From positions 1 to 62,741 of the forward strand of contig MPDD01000013.1 in assembly GCA_001874265.1 (NCBI GenBank): 62,741 nt of DNA, written 5' to 3'. Numbering within the stretch: the stretch's first letter is position 1; every line of letters begins with the position of its first letter. The translations under genes were made by a program, and so were the position numbers. Positions 35,345-45,235 of this stretch are shown piece after piece. This stretch comes from Bacteroidetes bacterium MedPE-SWsnd-G1. Lineage in GTDB: Bacteria > Bacteroidota > Bacteroidia > Flavobacteriales > Flavobacteriaceae. The notes under the pieces are model-generated. The model was not told where the DNA came from and did no database searches. It saw nothing but the letters and a program-made list of their open reading frames with translations.

Positions 35345-36655
35345 ATGGAAAACAATAAAAAAATACCCATAGTTTCTAAAGAGGTTTTAGTCCCTTTTAT
35401 TTTAGTGACCTCTCTTTTTGCTCTTTGGGGCTTTGCCAACGCAGTAACGGACCCAATGGTTCAAGCATTCAAAAAAGTGTTAGAATTATCTAATTCAGAA
35501 GCCGCTTGGGTTCAAATGGCATTTTATGGAGGCTACTTTTGTATGGCTTTGCCTGCAGCCATGTTTATGCGTAAATATTCATATAAAGTTGGAATTTTAA
35601 TTGGTCTAGGTTTGTATGCAGTTGGTGCATTGTTATTTTATCCTGCCGCAGTTACGGAACAGTTTTGGTTCTTTTGTTTAGGGCTTTATATCTTAACTTT
35701 TGGTTTGGCTTTTCTTGAAACAGCAGCAAACCCATATGCTTTAGCTATGGGTGCAAAAGAAACTGCAACTCAGCGTTTAAATTTAGCTCAAGCCTTTAAT
35801 CCGGTAGGATTAATAGCCGGACTTTTTGTGGCTCAACAATTTGTACTCAAAAATTTACAATCAGATGATATAACCGATTTTAGTGCCTTGGATGAAGCGT
35901 CTAAAGTTTTAATCAGAACTTCGGACTTATTGGTAATCAGAAACCCATATGTTATTCTTGGATTGGTCTTAATCGGTATATTTATTTTATTTATAGTTAG
36001 TAAAATGCCACAATCTAAGGATGAAGGAGGCATGCCAAGTATTGGACTTACTTTTTCTGTTTTAGCAAAAAACAAAAAGTATGTATTAGGGGTTCTTTCT
36101 CAAATTCTTTATGTAGGTGCGCAAATTATGTGTTGGACCTATATTTACCAATACGCAGAAGCAATTGGCATGGATAGCGTCACTGCTGGTTATTATCAAA
36201 TGGCTGCATTTGTTTTATTTACAGTTGGACGCGCTGTTGGAACTTATATGCTTCGTTTTTTAAGTCCTGGAAAATTACTAGCAAATTTTGCAATATTGGC
36301 AATGATTTGTGTCGCCGGAACTATCTCGATTGAAGGTATGATTGGCTTGTATTGCTTGGTAGGAATTTCGTTCTTCATGTCACTAATGTTCCCTACAATT
36401 TATGGAATCGCATTAAATGATTTAACTGAAGAGCAATCTAAAGTAGGGTCCGCAGGCTTAATTATGGCAATTGTAGGTGGCGCTTTAATGCCTAAACTAC
36501 AAGGAATGATAATAGATGCTGGAGGAAGTGGTGTTGCTGACACGACGATAATGGGTGTGTCTGAAGTGAATTTCTCATTTATTTTACCGCTGCTTTGTTT
36601 TGTTTACATAGCCTGGTATGGAATGAACGTTTTTAAGAATTATGAAAATTCCTAA
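35345..36655 (+). CDS. fucP: L-fucose:H+ symporter
   Basis: This 436-aa MFS protein with twelve hydrophobic segments follows E. coli FucP closely by motif: LFALWGFANAVTDPMV (Asp36, equivalent to the proton-coupling Asp46), MALPAAMFMRKYSYKVGILIGL, FLETAANP (Glu125, equivalent to Glu135) and AQAFNPVG (Asn152, near the sugar site). It moves L-fucose, or a close 6-deoxy or galacto-sugar, into the cytoplasm. It follows the L-fucose dehydrogenase gene after an 83-bp gap and overlaps the mutarotase gene by 14 bp. A second, less conserved copy lies at 46642-47967. Confidence 0.92.
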   Translation: MENNKKIPIVSKEVLVPFILVTSLFALWGFANAVTDPMVQAFKKVLELSNSEAAWVQMAFYGGYFCMALPAAMFMRKYSYKVGILIGLGLYAVGALLFYPAAVTEQFWFFCLGLYILTFGLAFLETAANPYALAMGAKETATQRLNLAQAFNPVGLIAGLFVAQQFVLKNLQSDDITDFSALDEASKVLIRTSDLLVIRNPYVILGLVLIGIFILFIVSKMPQSKDEGGMPSIGLTFSVLAKNKKYVLGVLSQILYVGAQIMCWTYIYQYAEAIGMDSVTAGYYQMAAFVLFTVGRAVGTYMLRFLSPGKLLANFAILAMICVAGTISIEGMIGLYCLVGISFFMSLMFPTIYGIALNDLTEEQSKVGSAGLIMAIVGGALMPKLQGMIIDAGGSGVADTTIMGVSEVNFSFILPLLCFVYIAWYGMNVFKNYENS

Positions 36656-37007
36656 AACTATGCAGAGACATTGTTTGGCGTTAGATTTATTAAACGACAA
36701 GGAACTTATAAATTCCTATAAGAAATACCACCAAAAAGTTTGGCCAGAAATTGAGTTAAGTATTATCGATGCTGGCATAAAAAGGTTGGAGATCTATTTG
36801 ATTGAAAATAGACTTTTTATGATTTTAGAGGCTGGTGAGGATTTTTCATTTGAAGAAAAAGATGAAATGGATGCCTCAAATTCCAAAGTTCAAGAATGGG
36901 AAAAATTAATGTGGAAGTATCAAAAAGCATTACCAACTGCCAATCCCGGAGAAAAGTGGTTGCTCATGGAAAAAATTTACGAATTGAATGCAAACTCAAA
37001 AAATTAA
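36642..37007 (+). CDS. L-rhamnose/L-fucose mutarotase family protein
   Basis: The 121-aa product is a RhaM-like (DUF718) ferredoxin-fold protein: RHCLALDLLNDKELINSYKKYHQKVWPEI, with His28-like KYHQKVW, then IKRLEIYLIENRLFMILEA and W-E-x-L-M-W-K-Y-Q. The family interconverts the anomers of L-rhamnose or related 6-deoxy sugars. In this setting it should supply the L-fucose anomer used by the dehydrogenase. Two starts are possible: ATG at 36642 (overlapping fucP by 14 bp) or ATG at 36660, which would place M directly before QRHCLALDLL as in many homologues. I keep the first because it gives translational coupling. Confidence 0.85.
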   Translation: MKIPKTMQRHCLALDLLNDKELINSYKKYHQKVWPEIELSIIDAGIKRLEIYLIENRLFMILEAGEDFSFEEKDEMDASNSKVQEWEKLMWKYQKALPTANPGEKWLLMEKIYELNANSKN

Positions 37008-37023
37008 TTAAACATCCATTTTA

Positions 37024-38175
37024 ATGGCGCTTTATTTTAATAAAAAATATCCATCGGTTCAAGATTTACGGAAAAAAGCAAAAAAAAGCATTCCAAAATT
37101 TGCTTTCGAATATCTTGATGGTGGTTGTAATGAAGATGTGAATCTTATTAAAAATACAGCCGAAATTAGAGATGTTGAGTTGTTGCCTTATTATTTGAGT
37201 AAGCATACTGGTTCTTCCATGAAAACTGAGCTATTTGGTCACACATACGATGCACCTTTCGGGATTGCCCCAGTTGGATTACAAGGATTAATGTGGCCTA
37301 ATTCACCTGAAATTTTAGCCAAAGCAGCGTTTGAACATAATGTTCCTTTTATTCTAAGTACCGTAAGCACAAGCAGTATAGAACGCATTAGTGAAATTAC
37401 TGAAGGAAAAGCTTGGTTTCAATTGTATCATCCGGCTGAAAACAAATTACGAGATGATATTATAAATCGTGCCAAAGATGCAGAATGCCCTGTATTGGTT
37501 ATTCTATGCGATGTACCAACATTTGGATTTAGACCCCGTGATATTAGAAATGGATTAGCCATGCCTCCAAGCATGTCTTTAAAAAATATTATTCAAATTT
37601 TAGGCAAACCTAATTGGGCATTGAATACTTTAAAATATGGGCAGCCAAATTTTGAGGTTTTAAAACCTTATATGCCTAAAAACCTAGATTTAAAGCAACT
37701 AGGCAAGTTTATGAACGAGACATTTTCTGGTCGGTTAAATGAAGAAAAAATCAAACCTATAAGAGATATGTGGCCAGGAAAACTGGTTTTAAAAGGTGTA
37801 GCGAATGAAGCTGATGCTGAAAGTGCTATTAAACTTGGTTTAGACGGAATCATAGTTTCTAATCATGGTGGAAGGCAACTAGATGCTGGAGAATCTACCA
37901 TTAAACCATTATCTAGAATTGCAGTAAAATATGGAGATCAAATAACTGTGATGATGGATAGTGGAATTCGTTCTGGACCCGATGTAGCAAGAACGTTGGC
38001 CAGTGGTGCAAAATTCACCTTTATGGGACGCTCATTTATGTATGGTGTCTCGGCTTTAGGGAAGCATGGAGGAAATCATACTATTTCCTTACTAAAAACG
38101 CAATTACAACAGGTAATGGAACAAATTTGTTGCGAGCGTGTTGAGGATTTTCCGAAACACTTAATTTCGAAATAA
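37024..38175 (+). CDS. lldD: FMN-dependent L-lactate dehydrogenase
   Basis: This 383-aa alpha-hydroxy-acid-oxidising protein has the FMN TIM barrel with FAFEYLDGG near the N-terminus, FGIAPVGLQGL, LSTVSTSSIERI, WFQLYH, and the active site SNHGGRQLD with His281 and Arg284, followed by DSGIRSGPDVARTLASGAKFTFMGR (FMN phosphate site). It should oxidise the L-lactate released from L-fucose by the diketo-acid hydrolase to pyruvate and pass electrons to the quinone pool or another acceptor. It is 16 bp after the mutarotase gene and is the last gene of the fucose block. Confidence 0.92.
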   Translation: MALYFNKKYPSVQDLRKKAKKSIPKFAFEYLDGGCNEDVNLIKNTAEIRDVELLPYYLSKHTGSSMKTELFGHTYDAPFGIAPVGLQGLMWPNSPEILAKAAFEHNVPFILSTVSTSSIERISEITEGKAWFQLYHPAENKLRDDIINRAKDAECPVLVILCDVPTFGFRPRDIRNGLAMPPSMSLKNIIQILGKPNWALNTLKYGQPNFEVLKPYMPKNLDLKQLGKFMNETFSGRLNEEKIKPIRDMWPGKLVLKGVANEADAESAIKLGLDGIIVSNHGGRQLDAGESTIKPLSRIAVKYGDQITVMMDSGIRSGPDVARTLASGAKFTFMGRSFMYGVSALGKHGGNHTISLLKTQLQQVMEQICCERVEDFPKHLISK

Positions 38176-38200
38176 AAATTACAAGGAATACTTGAAAAAA

Positions 38201-39409
38201 TTATACCGGTGCCGTTGCTTTGTACAAAATAGCATCACCTTCGGCTTCAATACTATAATTAGATTCGGCTAATACAACAATTGCTTCTCCTTTTTTAATT
38301 TCTATACTTATATCCGAATCTTCAATCTTAGCATTACCATTAACAACAATATAAATTATTGCTGTTTTTGATATATTAGTGTAATTGCTTTTCTCTTTTG
38401 AAAACACTAATTGGCTTAACTCAAAATCTGGTGCTGGGCTTTTATAAATACGTTCAATACCATCAGTTTGCAGTTCACCCTGCATTATGTTAGGAATTGT
38501 TTCTTGAAACTCAACATGTTTCAACAACTCAGGAACATCAACATGTTTAGGAGTTAAACCACCTCGCAATACGTTATCAGAATTTGCCATCAACTCCATG
38601 TTTTGCCCTTCTAAATAGGCATGTGGAATTCCGGCATCTTGAAAAACAGCTTCTCCTTTATTTGCTTGCACAATATTGAATAAGTAAATAGAGTAAATTC
38701 CTTTGTCAATAAAACCTTCAATACAAAAAGTTTCATAAGCTTTTGCTGCCCAATAATCTGGGGAATTTTTGTCTAATTCTCCTTGTTTATAAAGAGGTAA
38801 AACTCGTTCGATCAAAGGCTGCAAAACTGTATTCGTAACTTCTTGCGACTCCTCCATCAGTTTTTTATATAAACCAAGATAACCATCATTCTTAAAGTCA
38901 GTAACCAAATGAGATAATTCTGGAGTTGAATTCAGGCAAGTAATTAGTTTCTTTTCGGTTAAAAATCCATGCAACAACCAAAATTCACTTAAGGCTACCA
39001 TTATTTCTGGCTTATGATTGTCATCTTTATAATTCCTATTCGAAGCTGTTAATGGTATTCCCAGTTTATTCTCTTTTTTAAATCCTTTTTCGGCTTCTTT
39101 TTTTGAAGGGTGCACTTGTATAGATAGCATATCATGTACATCTAGCACCTTGAATAGAAAAGGCAAGCGGCCAAATTTTTCGGAAATATTTAATCCTAAA
39201 TTGGCCTTAGTGTCTTTAGAAATAAGCGCGTTTAATTTTATTTCATTTCCTCCCTTAAAAACCGTAGATGTTGCATTATTATGAGCTCCCAACCAATACT
39301 CTGCACATTTAACCTCATTTGGTTTGGACCCTAATAACTTTGGAATAAACTCGGTTCCACCCCAAGCGTAATTTTGAATAACTCCTTGTAATTTATAAAG
39401 TCCGGACAT
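38201..39409 (-). CDS. manA: Mannose-6-phosphate isomerase, class I
   Basis: This 402-aa cupin-fold enzyme interconverts mannose-6-phosphate and fructose-6-phosphate. It has the class I marks: YAWGG near the start, LFKVLDVHDMLSIQVHPSKKEA with the zinc-binding Gln/His, PEIMVALSEFW (Glu), and FQDAGIPHAYLEGQNMELMANSDNVLRGGLT, given here in parts, that carries the conserved His and Arg. It is convergent with the lldD gene (25-bp gap, no terminator seen) and is 65 bp from the decarboxylase gene on the same strand. It could feed mannose released from algal glycans, or make GDP-sugars; the context does not settle this. Confidence 0.9.
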   Translation of the reverse strand: MSGLYKLQGVIQNYAWGGTEFIPKLLGSKPNEVKCAEYWLGAHNNATSTVFKGGNEIKLNALISKDTKANLGLNISEKFGRLPFLFKVLDVHDMLSIQVHPSKKEAEKGFKKENKLGIPLTASNRNYKDDNHKPEIMVALSEFWLLHGFLTEKKLITCLNSTPELSHLVTDFKNDGYLGLYKKLMEESQEVTNTVLQPLIERVLPLYKQGELDKNSPDYWAAKAYETFCIEGFIDKGIYSIYLFNIVQANKGEAVFQDAGIPHAYLEGQNMELMANSDNVLRGGLTPKHVDVPELLKHVEFQETIPNIMQGELQTDGIERIYKSPAPDFELSQLVFSKEKSNYTNISKTAIIYIVVNGNAKIEDSDISIEIKKGEAIVVLAESNYSIEAEGDAILYKATAPV

Positions 39410-39474
39410 TTAGAAATAAATTTTAGTAAAAATAATTTAATATTAATTACTCCGAACATTAATTTAGATGAATG

Positions 39475-40917
39475 TTACTTTAACAGTTCTTTTCGGAATT
39501 CTTTTGCCAAAGAAGAGCATTTTAATAAAGTTCCTTTCACATCCTCTATGGTTGTTCTTGGGTTAATTAAACACATTCTTAAAACAACCTGTTTTTGCAG
39601 TATAGTTGTAACTAATACGGCCTCGCCACTTCCAGTAATTTCTTGTGAAACCTTTTGATTTATTTCATCTAATTGCTGTTCTGTGAAATTTTGATCAATT
39701 GGATTGTATCTAAAATTGATAACGGCAAGTGTGGCCGGAGAAACAATTTCCCAATTTTTACTTTTTCTAATTATTTCTTCTGTTTTATCTGCCAAGTCAA
39801 TATTGTAAGAAACTGCCTCTCTAAAAGATTGTAGTCCAAATGTTTTAATAGACATATAAAATTTCAACGCTCTAAATCTTCTTGTTAATTGGACTCCATG
39901 ATCATAGAAGTTAATCTCAGACTCATTCCCTTCAATATCTCTTAGATATTCTGGCTTTTCGCTAAACGTATTACTTAACCACTTATGATTTCTTACCAAT
40001 AAACATCCCATTTCATAAGGTTGAAAAAACCATTTATGAGGATCTATTGTAACTGAATCTGCTTTTTCTATTCCTCGTAATTCTTTTCTTCCTTTTTCAG
40101 ACAAGATTGCTCCACCTCCATAAGCTGCATCCACATGCATCCACATTTTTTCAGCTTTACATATTTTTGAAATTTCTCTTAGATCATCTACAGTCCCCGT
40201 ATTCGTAGTTCCAGCATTGGCAATCATACACAAAGGTTGTAATCCTGCCAACTTATCTTTCGCAATTGCATTTTTCAACTTATTGAAAGACATTTTAAAC
40301 TCTAAATCGGTCGGTATAATTCGTACCTGGCTCTTTTTAAAACCAATTGTACGTATGGCCTTAATATTTGAAGAGTGTGTTTGATCGGACATGTAAATAA
40401 CGGCCTTAGAAAAATCATCCCCACATTTTTGTCTACGTGCCGTTACCAACGCTGTAAGGTTGGCCATGGAACCACCGCTTGTAAATATTCCCCCTCCTTT
40501 TTTTACGGGAAACTTAAACAACTTTAACAACCAATTTACAGTAACAATTTCCAATTCGGCTGCTGCTGCAGATGCAATCCAACCACCAGAAAAAACATTA
40601 TATCCAGTTGCTAAACTATCTGCCATGGCGCTTATGTAATTACTAGGTCCAGGTACAAATGAATAAAACTTTGGGTGCGATGCTATATTTATTTCAGACA
40701 GCACATTTTCTTTTACAAAATCTAAAACTTCATGTGCATCCATCCCTTTTTCTGGAGCTTCTTCTAAAAACAATGCATCCATCTCTTTTCTACTCGCGGT
40801 AGAAAAAGGTGGTTTCTCATTCATGGTATCGAAATGCTCTACTATGGTATCAACAACGCTGTAACCATATTTTTTCATTTCATCCTTAGAAAGATCTAAA
40901 TTTTTATTCGATTTCAT
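39475..40917 (-). CDS. Group II PLP-dependent amino-acid decarboxylase
   Basis: The 480-aa product is an aromatic-L-amino-acid/glutamate-decarboxylase-like enzyme. It has the group II layout: a helix with FYSFVPGPSNYISAMAD, GGGIFTSGGSMANLTAL (PLP phosphate), HVDAAYGGGA (PLP ring Asp) and DSVTIDPHKW with the Schiff-base lysine, Lys295. The His in DQTHSSN should stack on the cofactor. Substrates in this group range over Tyr, Trp, DOPA, Glu, Asp and diaminobutyrate, and sequence reading alone cannot choose. It is cytoplasmic and appears to be a single-gene unit beginning at a divergent promoter region. Confidence 0.85.
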   Translation of the reverse strand: MKSNKNLDLSKDEMKKYGYSVVDTIVEHFDTMNEKPPFSTASRKEMDALFLEEAPEKGMDAHEVLDFVKENVLSEINIASHPKFYSFVPGPSNYISAMADSLATGYNVFSGGWIASAAAAELEIVTVNWLLKLFKFPVKKGGGIFTSGGSMANLTALVTARRQKCGDDFSKAVIYMSDQTHSSNIKAIRTIGFKKSQVRIIPTDLEFKMSFNKLKNAIAKDKLAGLQPLCMIANAGTTNTGTVDDLREISKICKAEKMWMHVDAAYGGGAILSEKGRKELRGIEKADSVTIDPHKWFFQPYEMGCLLVRNHKWLSNTFSEKPEYLRDIEGNESEINFYDHGVQLTRRFRALKFYMSIKTFGLQSFREAVSYNIDLADKTEEIIRKSKNWEIVSPATLAVINFRYNPIDQNFTEQQLDEINQKVSQEITGSGEAVLVTTILQKQVVLRMCLINPRTTIEDVKGTLLKCSSLAKEFRKELLK

Positions 40918-41237
40918 CCTATTCCATTTTGTTCTGCAAAAATAAGGCTATTGAAAAGTTTAAAAAAACGTGATATATCTTATTCACAAAAGAATAATAT
41001 GTGGGTCATTTATTGATTAAAACCCTAAGTTTTTATGAATTTTTATACCTATATCGATAAATATTTGTCATTTAACCATAAAACTTATGAAGGTTAGAAT
41101 AAATTTATATTTTTAAATCGACCTTAATTTAAACGAAGTACAATTTTGTATTGCATTAATAATACAGGTCACCGCAAATTTTGTAGTAGTACTTAATAGA
41201 ATAAGAAGTTAACTTTGTGAAATCCAACAAATTTTGA
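40918..41237. promoter_or_regulatory. Divergent promoter region (320 bp)
   Basis: This A/T-rich gap separates the decarboxylase (minus) from the DUF1592-type gene (plus). Two -7-like boxes are visible: CAAAAATA at 40937-40944 (TATTTTTG on the minus strand, 20 bp before that start) and TAACTTTG at 41210-41217 (plus strand, 20 bp before the ATG at 41238). Neither has a clear -33 partner at 17-21 bp; the nearest plus-strand TTTG, at 41180, is 26 bp away. No other gene or repeat was seen. Confidence 0.45.
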
Positions 41238-44200
41238 ATGAAGAAAACACTAATTTTTACTATTTCAGCTTCAATAGTTCTATTCGGACTATTAATTTTC
41301 CCAATAAATATTGGAGAAAAAAATAGTGTTGTCTTATTTTTTGGAAACTTCCATCCATTGATTCTTCATTTACCCATTGGATCTTTAATTGGGTTATTTT
41401 GTTTGGAATTAATCAACTTTTTTAAGCCAGAATTAAAGTTAGAAAATGCAAATAAACTTTTACTTTGGTTTAGTGCTTTAAGCATACTACCTGCAGTAAT
41501 ATTTGGCTTTTTTCTTGCCTCGAGTGGCGGATATAATGATGAAGTCCTTTCCTATCATAAATGGCTTGGTTGGTCCACAGCATTCATTTCAATTTGGTTA
41601 CTTACATTAAGATTATGGGCATATTCTCAAACTAAAAAACAAGTTAAACTTTATCAATTGGTTTTGTTTGTGAATGTATTGTTGTTATCCATGGCAGGTC
41701 ATTATGGTGGCTCATTAACGCATGGTTCTAATTATTTGACAAAAGAAATGCCTGGCAGCTTAAAAAACCTTTTGGGTGTAGAAAAGTCGGAATCTGAAAC
41801 AATGCTTTCAGATATTGAGGAACTGAAAGAATCTAGCGAAAGTACGGATGCTATAATTATAAATAGAGCAATAATGTTTGCCGATAGTATTCATCCTATA
41901 ATGGACAATAATTGTTTTGAATGCCATAATGCCAATAAGCAAAAAGGTGATTTACGATTGGACAATATCAATTGGAAGATGGCAAATGCTGAAACAGTTA
42001 AAAAGTGGAAATCTGTCTATACTGAAATTAATGAAGGAAATATGCCTCCAGAAGAGGAAGAACCATTATCAAACCAAGCCAAAGAAAGTATTTTAACCTG
42101 GATTTCGAGTTCATTAGATAGTGTTAAGCCTGAAGTTATTGAGCAAGTAGCTATTATAGAAAAAGAAGAAGCGGCTATTGAAAAAGAAATGGAAAGACTC
42201 GCTGTTTTGACAAAAGAAAAATTGGCCTCTAAAAACAATTCAGAAACTTCTCTGAAATACGTGAATGAGATTCAACCCATTCTGAACAAATATTGTTACC
42301 AATGTCATGGATCTAAAAAACAAAAAGGAGATATTCGTTTAGACATTTTAAATGCTGACATGATTCATGGAGGCGATGCCGAAAAATGGCATTCCGCGCT
42401 CGATGAAATTAACGCAGGAAACATGCCTCCAAAGAAAAAAGAACAATTAACAGAGGAGGAAAGTAGGCTGGTTGTAGATTGGATTACTAATAATTTAGAT
42501 AAAGCAGCCGATGCCAAAAGCACCACCAACAAAAGTGTTACTAGACGTTTAACAAAATCGCAATACACCAACAGTTTAAATCAACTTTTAGAACTGCCTA
42601 TTAACTTTGGATATGTGTTGCCCGATGATGGAAAATCAAAAATGGGTTTTTCTAATAACGGAGAAGTACTTCAAATTTCATCTTTGCACATAGATTATTA
42701 TCAAAAAATAGCAAGAGAAGCCTTAGATAAAGCAATTGTACTTGGTCCAAAACCAGTTTCAAAAAAATATAAAATTACATTCGGAAAAGGAATTGGTGAA
42801 GGAAAGGTTGCTGCTGAATACGGAGGATATCAATCTGCTGCATTAAAACATGAAGATTTTAAAGTAGACCTATTCGATGGTAACGGAATCAATTTTGATG
42901 TAACTGATACTATAAAGGAGCGTATTGGAATTGACATGAGAGGTTCTGCCAGCGATAGATATGCAGTTGAAAATGATGGATTAATTTTATATTCTGCATT
43001 GCCACATAAAGATGTCCCGCCACGTTCTTGGCAAGGACCATCTCCAAACGCTAAAATGCTAATTAAAAATAACTACCCAAGAGATGGAAACTTTGTTCTT
43101 AGAGTAAATGCCTCTAAAGGATATGGAATTTCTATGCGTGAAGGACTCATTGATTTAAGAGAACATAAAGCGGCTGAAATTACTCCAAATACAGTTCACC
43201 TTTTGGCAACCGACAGTAAAAACACTAAAAACCTTGAGCTAAAAGAAAGCATGTTAGTTCCGGAACGTATTGACTCAGCGGCTTCATCAATTTTAGAAAT
43301 TAAAATTCCGTCAGATAGTTTTTACCAAGTAGATTTAGTGCATCCTTATGTTTCTCAAGACAATATGCCTTCGTTCATGTTAAAAATTGGGAATTTTAAT
43401 AAAATTGAAGAAAGACTACAACTACCAAAAGAACTTGAAGAACAATCTGAAATTGTTACTCCAGTAACTTTAGCCTATTTAAGAAAAGGAAAATATAAAA
43501 TTGAAGCAGGAGGCGCGTTTTTCGTAGGTTACAAAGAAGTACGATTTACTCCTTTACCTGAAAACAGTGAGATTCCGATTGCATTAAAGAAAGAAGTTCA
43601 GAAAAATCAAGAACAATACAAAGATTTAGTTCCCTCTATTAAAGCGTTTATAGCAACAAGAACCGATGATGGAATGGATTACAACACTTTTGATGTAAGT
43701 AAAGAAGTAACTACTGAAGTTGGAGATTTTAAAACCTATGAATTTACAGGACAGTTAGAAAATTTACCGGTACCTATTTTTGACCCTATAGAAACGGAGC
43801 CTTTTTCTAACACAATGATAGTTGGTTTATGGAACAACCATTTGGTAAAAAATAAAGGTGAAAACGGACCAGCCTTATTAGTGGAGTCTATGGAATTAGA
43901 AACCCCTTATCACTCAATTTGGCCACCAAAAAGTCATAGTACAATTTTTGTAGATTCTCCAAATAAAAACAATCGAGAAGTATACACAGCCGAAGTAATT
44001 AAAGAGTTTATGGAGCGCGCTTTTAGACGTCCATTAATTACTGGTGAATTAGATCGTTACTTTAATTTTTGGATGGATATTAAAGATGATTTCCCAGTTT
44101 ACGAAGATGGTGTAAAAGAAGTATTAGTAGCAATACTGTGTTCTCCAAACTTTTTATACTTGTTAGAGTCAGAAAAATCTACACCAAAAATATTCAATGA

Positions 44201-45233
44201 TGATTATTATTTGGCTTCTAAAATGGCTTATTTCTTATGGAATTCTCCACCAGACGAAACATTAAATGAATTGGCTTCAGTTGGAATGTTAGAAAAGGAC
44301 TTATCGAATCAAATAGACCGAATGATTGAGAGCCCTAAAACGATGAAAATGATCGAGTCATTCGCTTACGAATGGTTACGAGTAGATCGTCTAAGTAGCA
44401 TAAATATAGATGTTAATATGTATCCAGACTTTACACGTTTTGTAAAAGAAGATATGGCAGACGAAACCTATAATTTTATCCATTACATTCTTAAAGAAAA
44501 TAAAAGTATCTTAAACTTTATAGATTCTGATTTTGCAATGCTAAATCAAAATTTAGCAGAGTTTTATGGAGTTGATGGTGTTTTTGGAAATGAATTTAGA
44601 CCTGTTGCAATTCCTAGAGAAGAAAACAGAGGAGGTTTATTATCACAAGGCGCATTTTTAACTGGGCATTCTAATGGAAAACAAGCACATCCAATTAAAA
44701 GAGCGGTTTGGTTAAAAGAAAAAATACTTGGTGATCCGCCACCTCCACCTCCACCAAATGTACCAGAATTAGACCCGGAAACTCCTGGCTTTGAGAACTT
44801 AACTTTAAAGGAACAATTGGAATTACACAGAAATAAAGTATCTTGTATCGATTGTCATTTAAAAATTGACCCTTATGGAGTGGCATTTGAGAACTATGAT
44901 GCCGTTGGTAGGTTTAGAGAAATGTTTAAGGAAACACCTATAGATTCTAAGTCTGTATTACCTGACGGCACTGAAGTTGAGGGGATAAAAGGCATAAAAG
45001 AATATCTATTAACTCAGAAAAAAGATGAATTCACCAAGTCTGTTGTTGAACATTTATTTGCATATGCACTGGGTAGAGATGTTAGTTTCTCCGATGAAAA
45101 AGAATTAAATGGAATTGTAGAGAAGGTAAAACAAAGTGATTATAAATTTAAATCGGTTTTAGAAGAAATTATTAAAAGTGATTCTTTTTTGAATCATTTT
45201 AACAATGCAAAAACCATTAGTAAAATAGATTAG
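41238..45233 (+). CDS. Large membrane-anchored multiheme DUF1592/DUF1588/DUF1585-type protein
   Basis: This 1331-aa protein begins with about five membrane helices (residues 1-155) of DUF2231-like type, with HPLILHLPIG and AGHYGGSLTHG giving His pairs. It then has two planctomycete-cytochrome-C-like modules, each with a CxxCH heme motif (Cys226-His230 and Cys353-His357) and the same NAG/NEGNMPP ending. DUF1587-like (RRLTKSQYTNSL), DUF1595/1592-like (MAYFLWNSPPDETLNELA), DUF1588-like (GGLLSQGAFLTGHSNGKQAHPIKRAVWL) and DUF1585-like domains follow. A third CxxCH (1203-1207) lies in the last part. It should act in the periplasm, anchored in the inner membrane. It sits 2 bp before the DUF1552 gene. 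Activity is unknown. Confidence 0.85.
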   Translation: MKKTLIFTISASIVLFGLLIFPINIGEKNSVVLFFGNFHPLILHLPIGSLIGLFCLELINFFKPELKLENANKLLLWFSALSILPAVIFGFFLASSGGYNDEVLSYHKWLGWSTAFISIWLLTLRLWAYSQTKKQVKLYQLVLFVNVLLLSMAGHYGGSLTHGSNYLTKEMPGSLKNLLGVEKSESETMLSDIEELKESSESTDAIIINRAIMFADSIHPIMDNNCFECHNANKQKGDLRLDNINWKMANAETVKKWKSVYTEINEGNMPPEEEEPLSNQAKESILTWISSSLDSVKPEVIEQVAIIEKEEAAIEKEMERLAVLTKEKLASKNNSETSLKYVNEIQPILNKYCYQCHGSKKQKGDIRLDILNADMIHGGDAEKWHSALDEINAGNMPPKKKEQLTEEESRLVVDWITNNLDKAADAKSTTNKSVTRRLTKSQYTNSLNQLLELPINFGYVLPDDGKSKMGFSNNGEVLQISSLHIDYYQKIAREALDKAIVLGPKPVSKKYKITFGKGIGEGKVAAEYGGYQSAALKHEDFKVDLFDGNGINFDVTDTIKERIGIDMRGSASDRYAVENDGLILYSALPHKDVPPRSWQGPSPNAKMLIKNNYPRDGNFVLRVNASKGYGISMREGLIDLREHKAAEITPNTVHLLATDSKNTKNLELKESMLVPERIDSAASSILEIKIPSDSFYQVDLVHPYVSQDNMPSFMLKIGNFNKIEERLQLPKELEEQSEIVTPVTLAYLRKGKYKIEAGGAFFVGYKEVRFTPLPENSEIPIALKKEVQKNQEQYKDLVPSIKAFIATRTDDGMDYNTFDVSKEVTTEVGDFKTYEFTGQLENLPVPIFDPIETEPFSNTMIVGLWNNHLVKNKGENGPALLVESMELETPYHSIWPPKSHSTIFVDSPNKNNREVYTAEVIKEFMERAFRRPLITGELDRYFNFWMDIKDDFPVYEDGVKEVLVAILCSPNFLYLLESEKSTPKIFNDDYYLASKMAYFLWNSPPDETLNELASVGMLEKDLSNQIDRMIESPKTMKMIESFAYEWLRVDRLSSINIDVNMYPDFTRFVKEDMADETYNFIHYILKENKSILNFIDSDFAMLNQNLAEFYGVDGVFGNEFRPVAIPREENRGGLLSQGAFLTGHSNGKQAHPIKRAVWLKEKILGDPPPPPPPNVPELDPETPGFENLTLKEQLELHRNKVSCIDCHLKIDPYGVAFENYDAVGRFREMFKETPIDSKSVLPDGTEVEGIKGIKEYLLTQKKDEFTKSVVEHLFAYALGRDVSFSDEKELNGIVEKVKQSDYKFKSVLEEIIKSDSFLNHFNNAKTISKID

Positions 45234-45235
45234 TT

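Noticed and set aside
38201..40917. manA and the PLP decarboxylase as members of the fucose operon
   Set aside because: They are on the opposite strand with their own promoter region and no shared pathway step.
41180..41183. TTTG as -33 element for the DUF1592-type gene
   Set aside because: The spacing to TAACTTTG is 26 bp, longer than the usual 19-21 bp.
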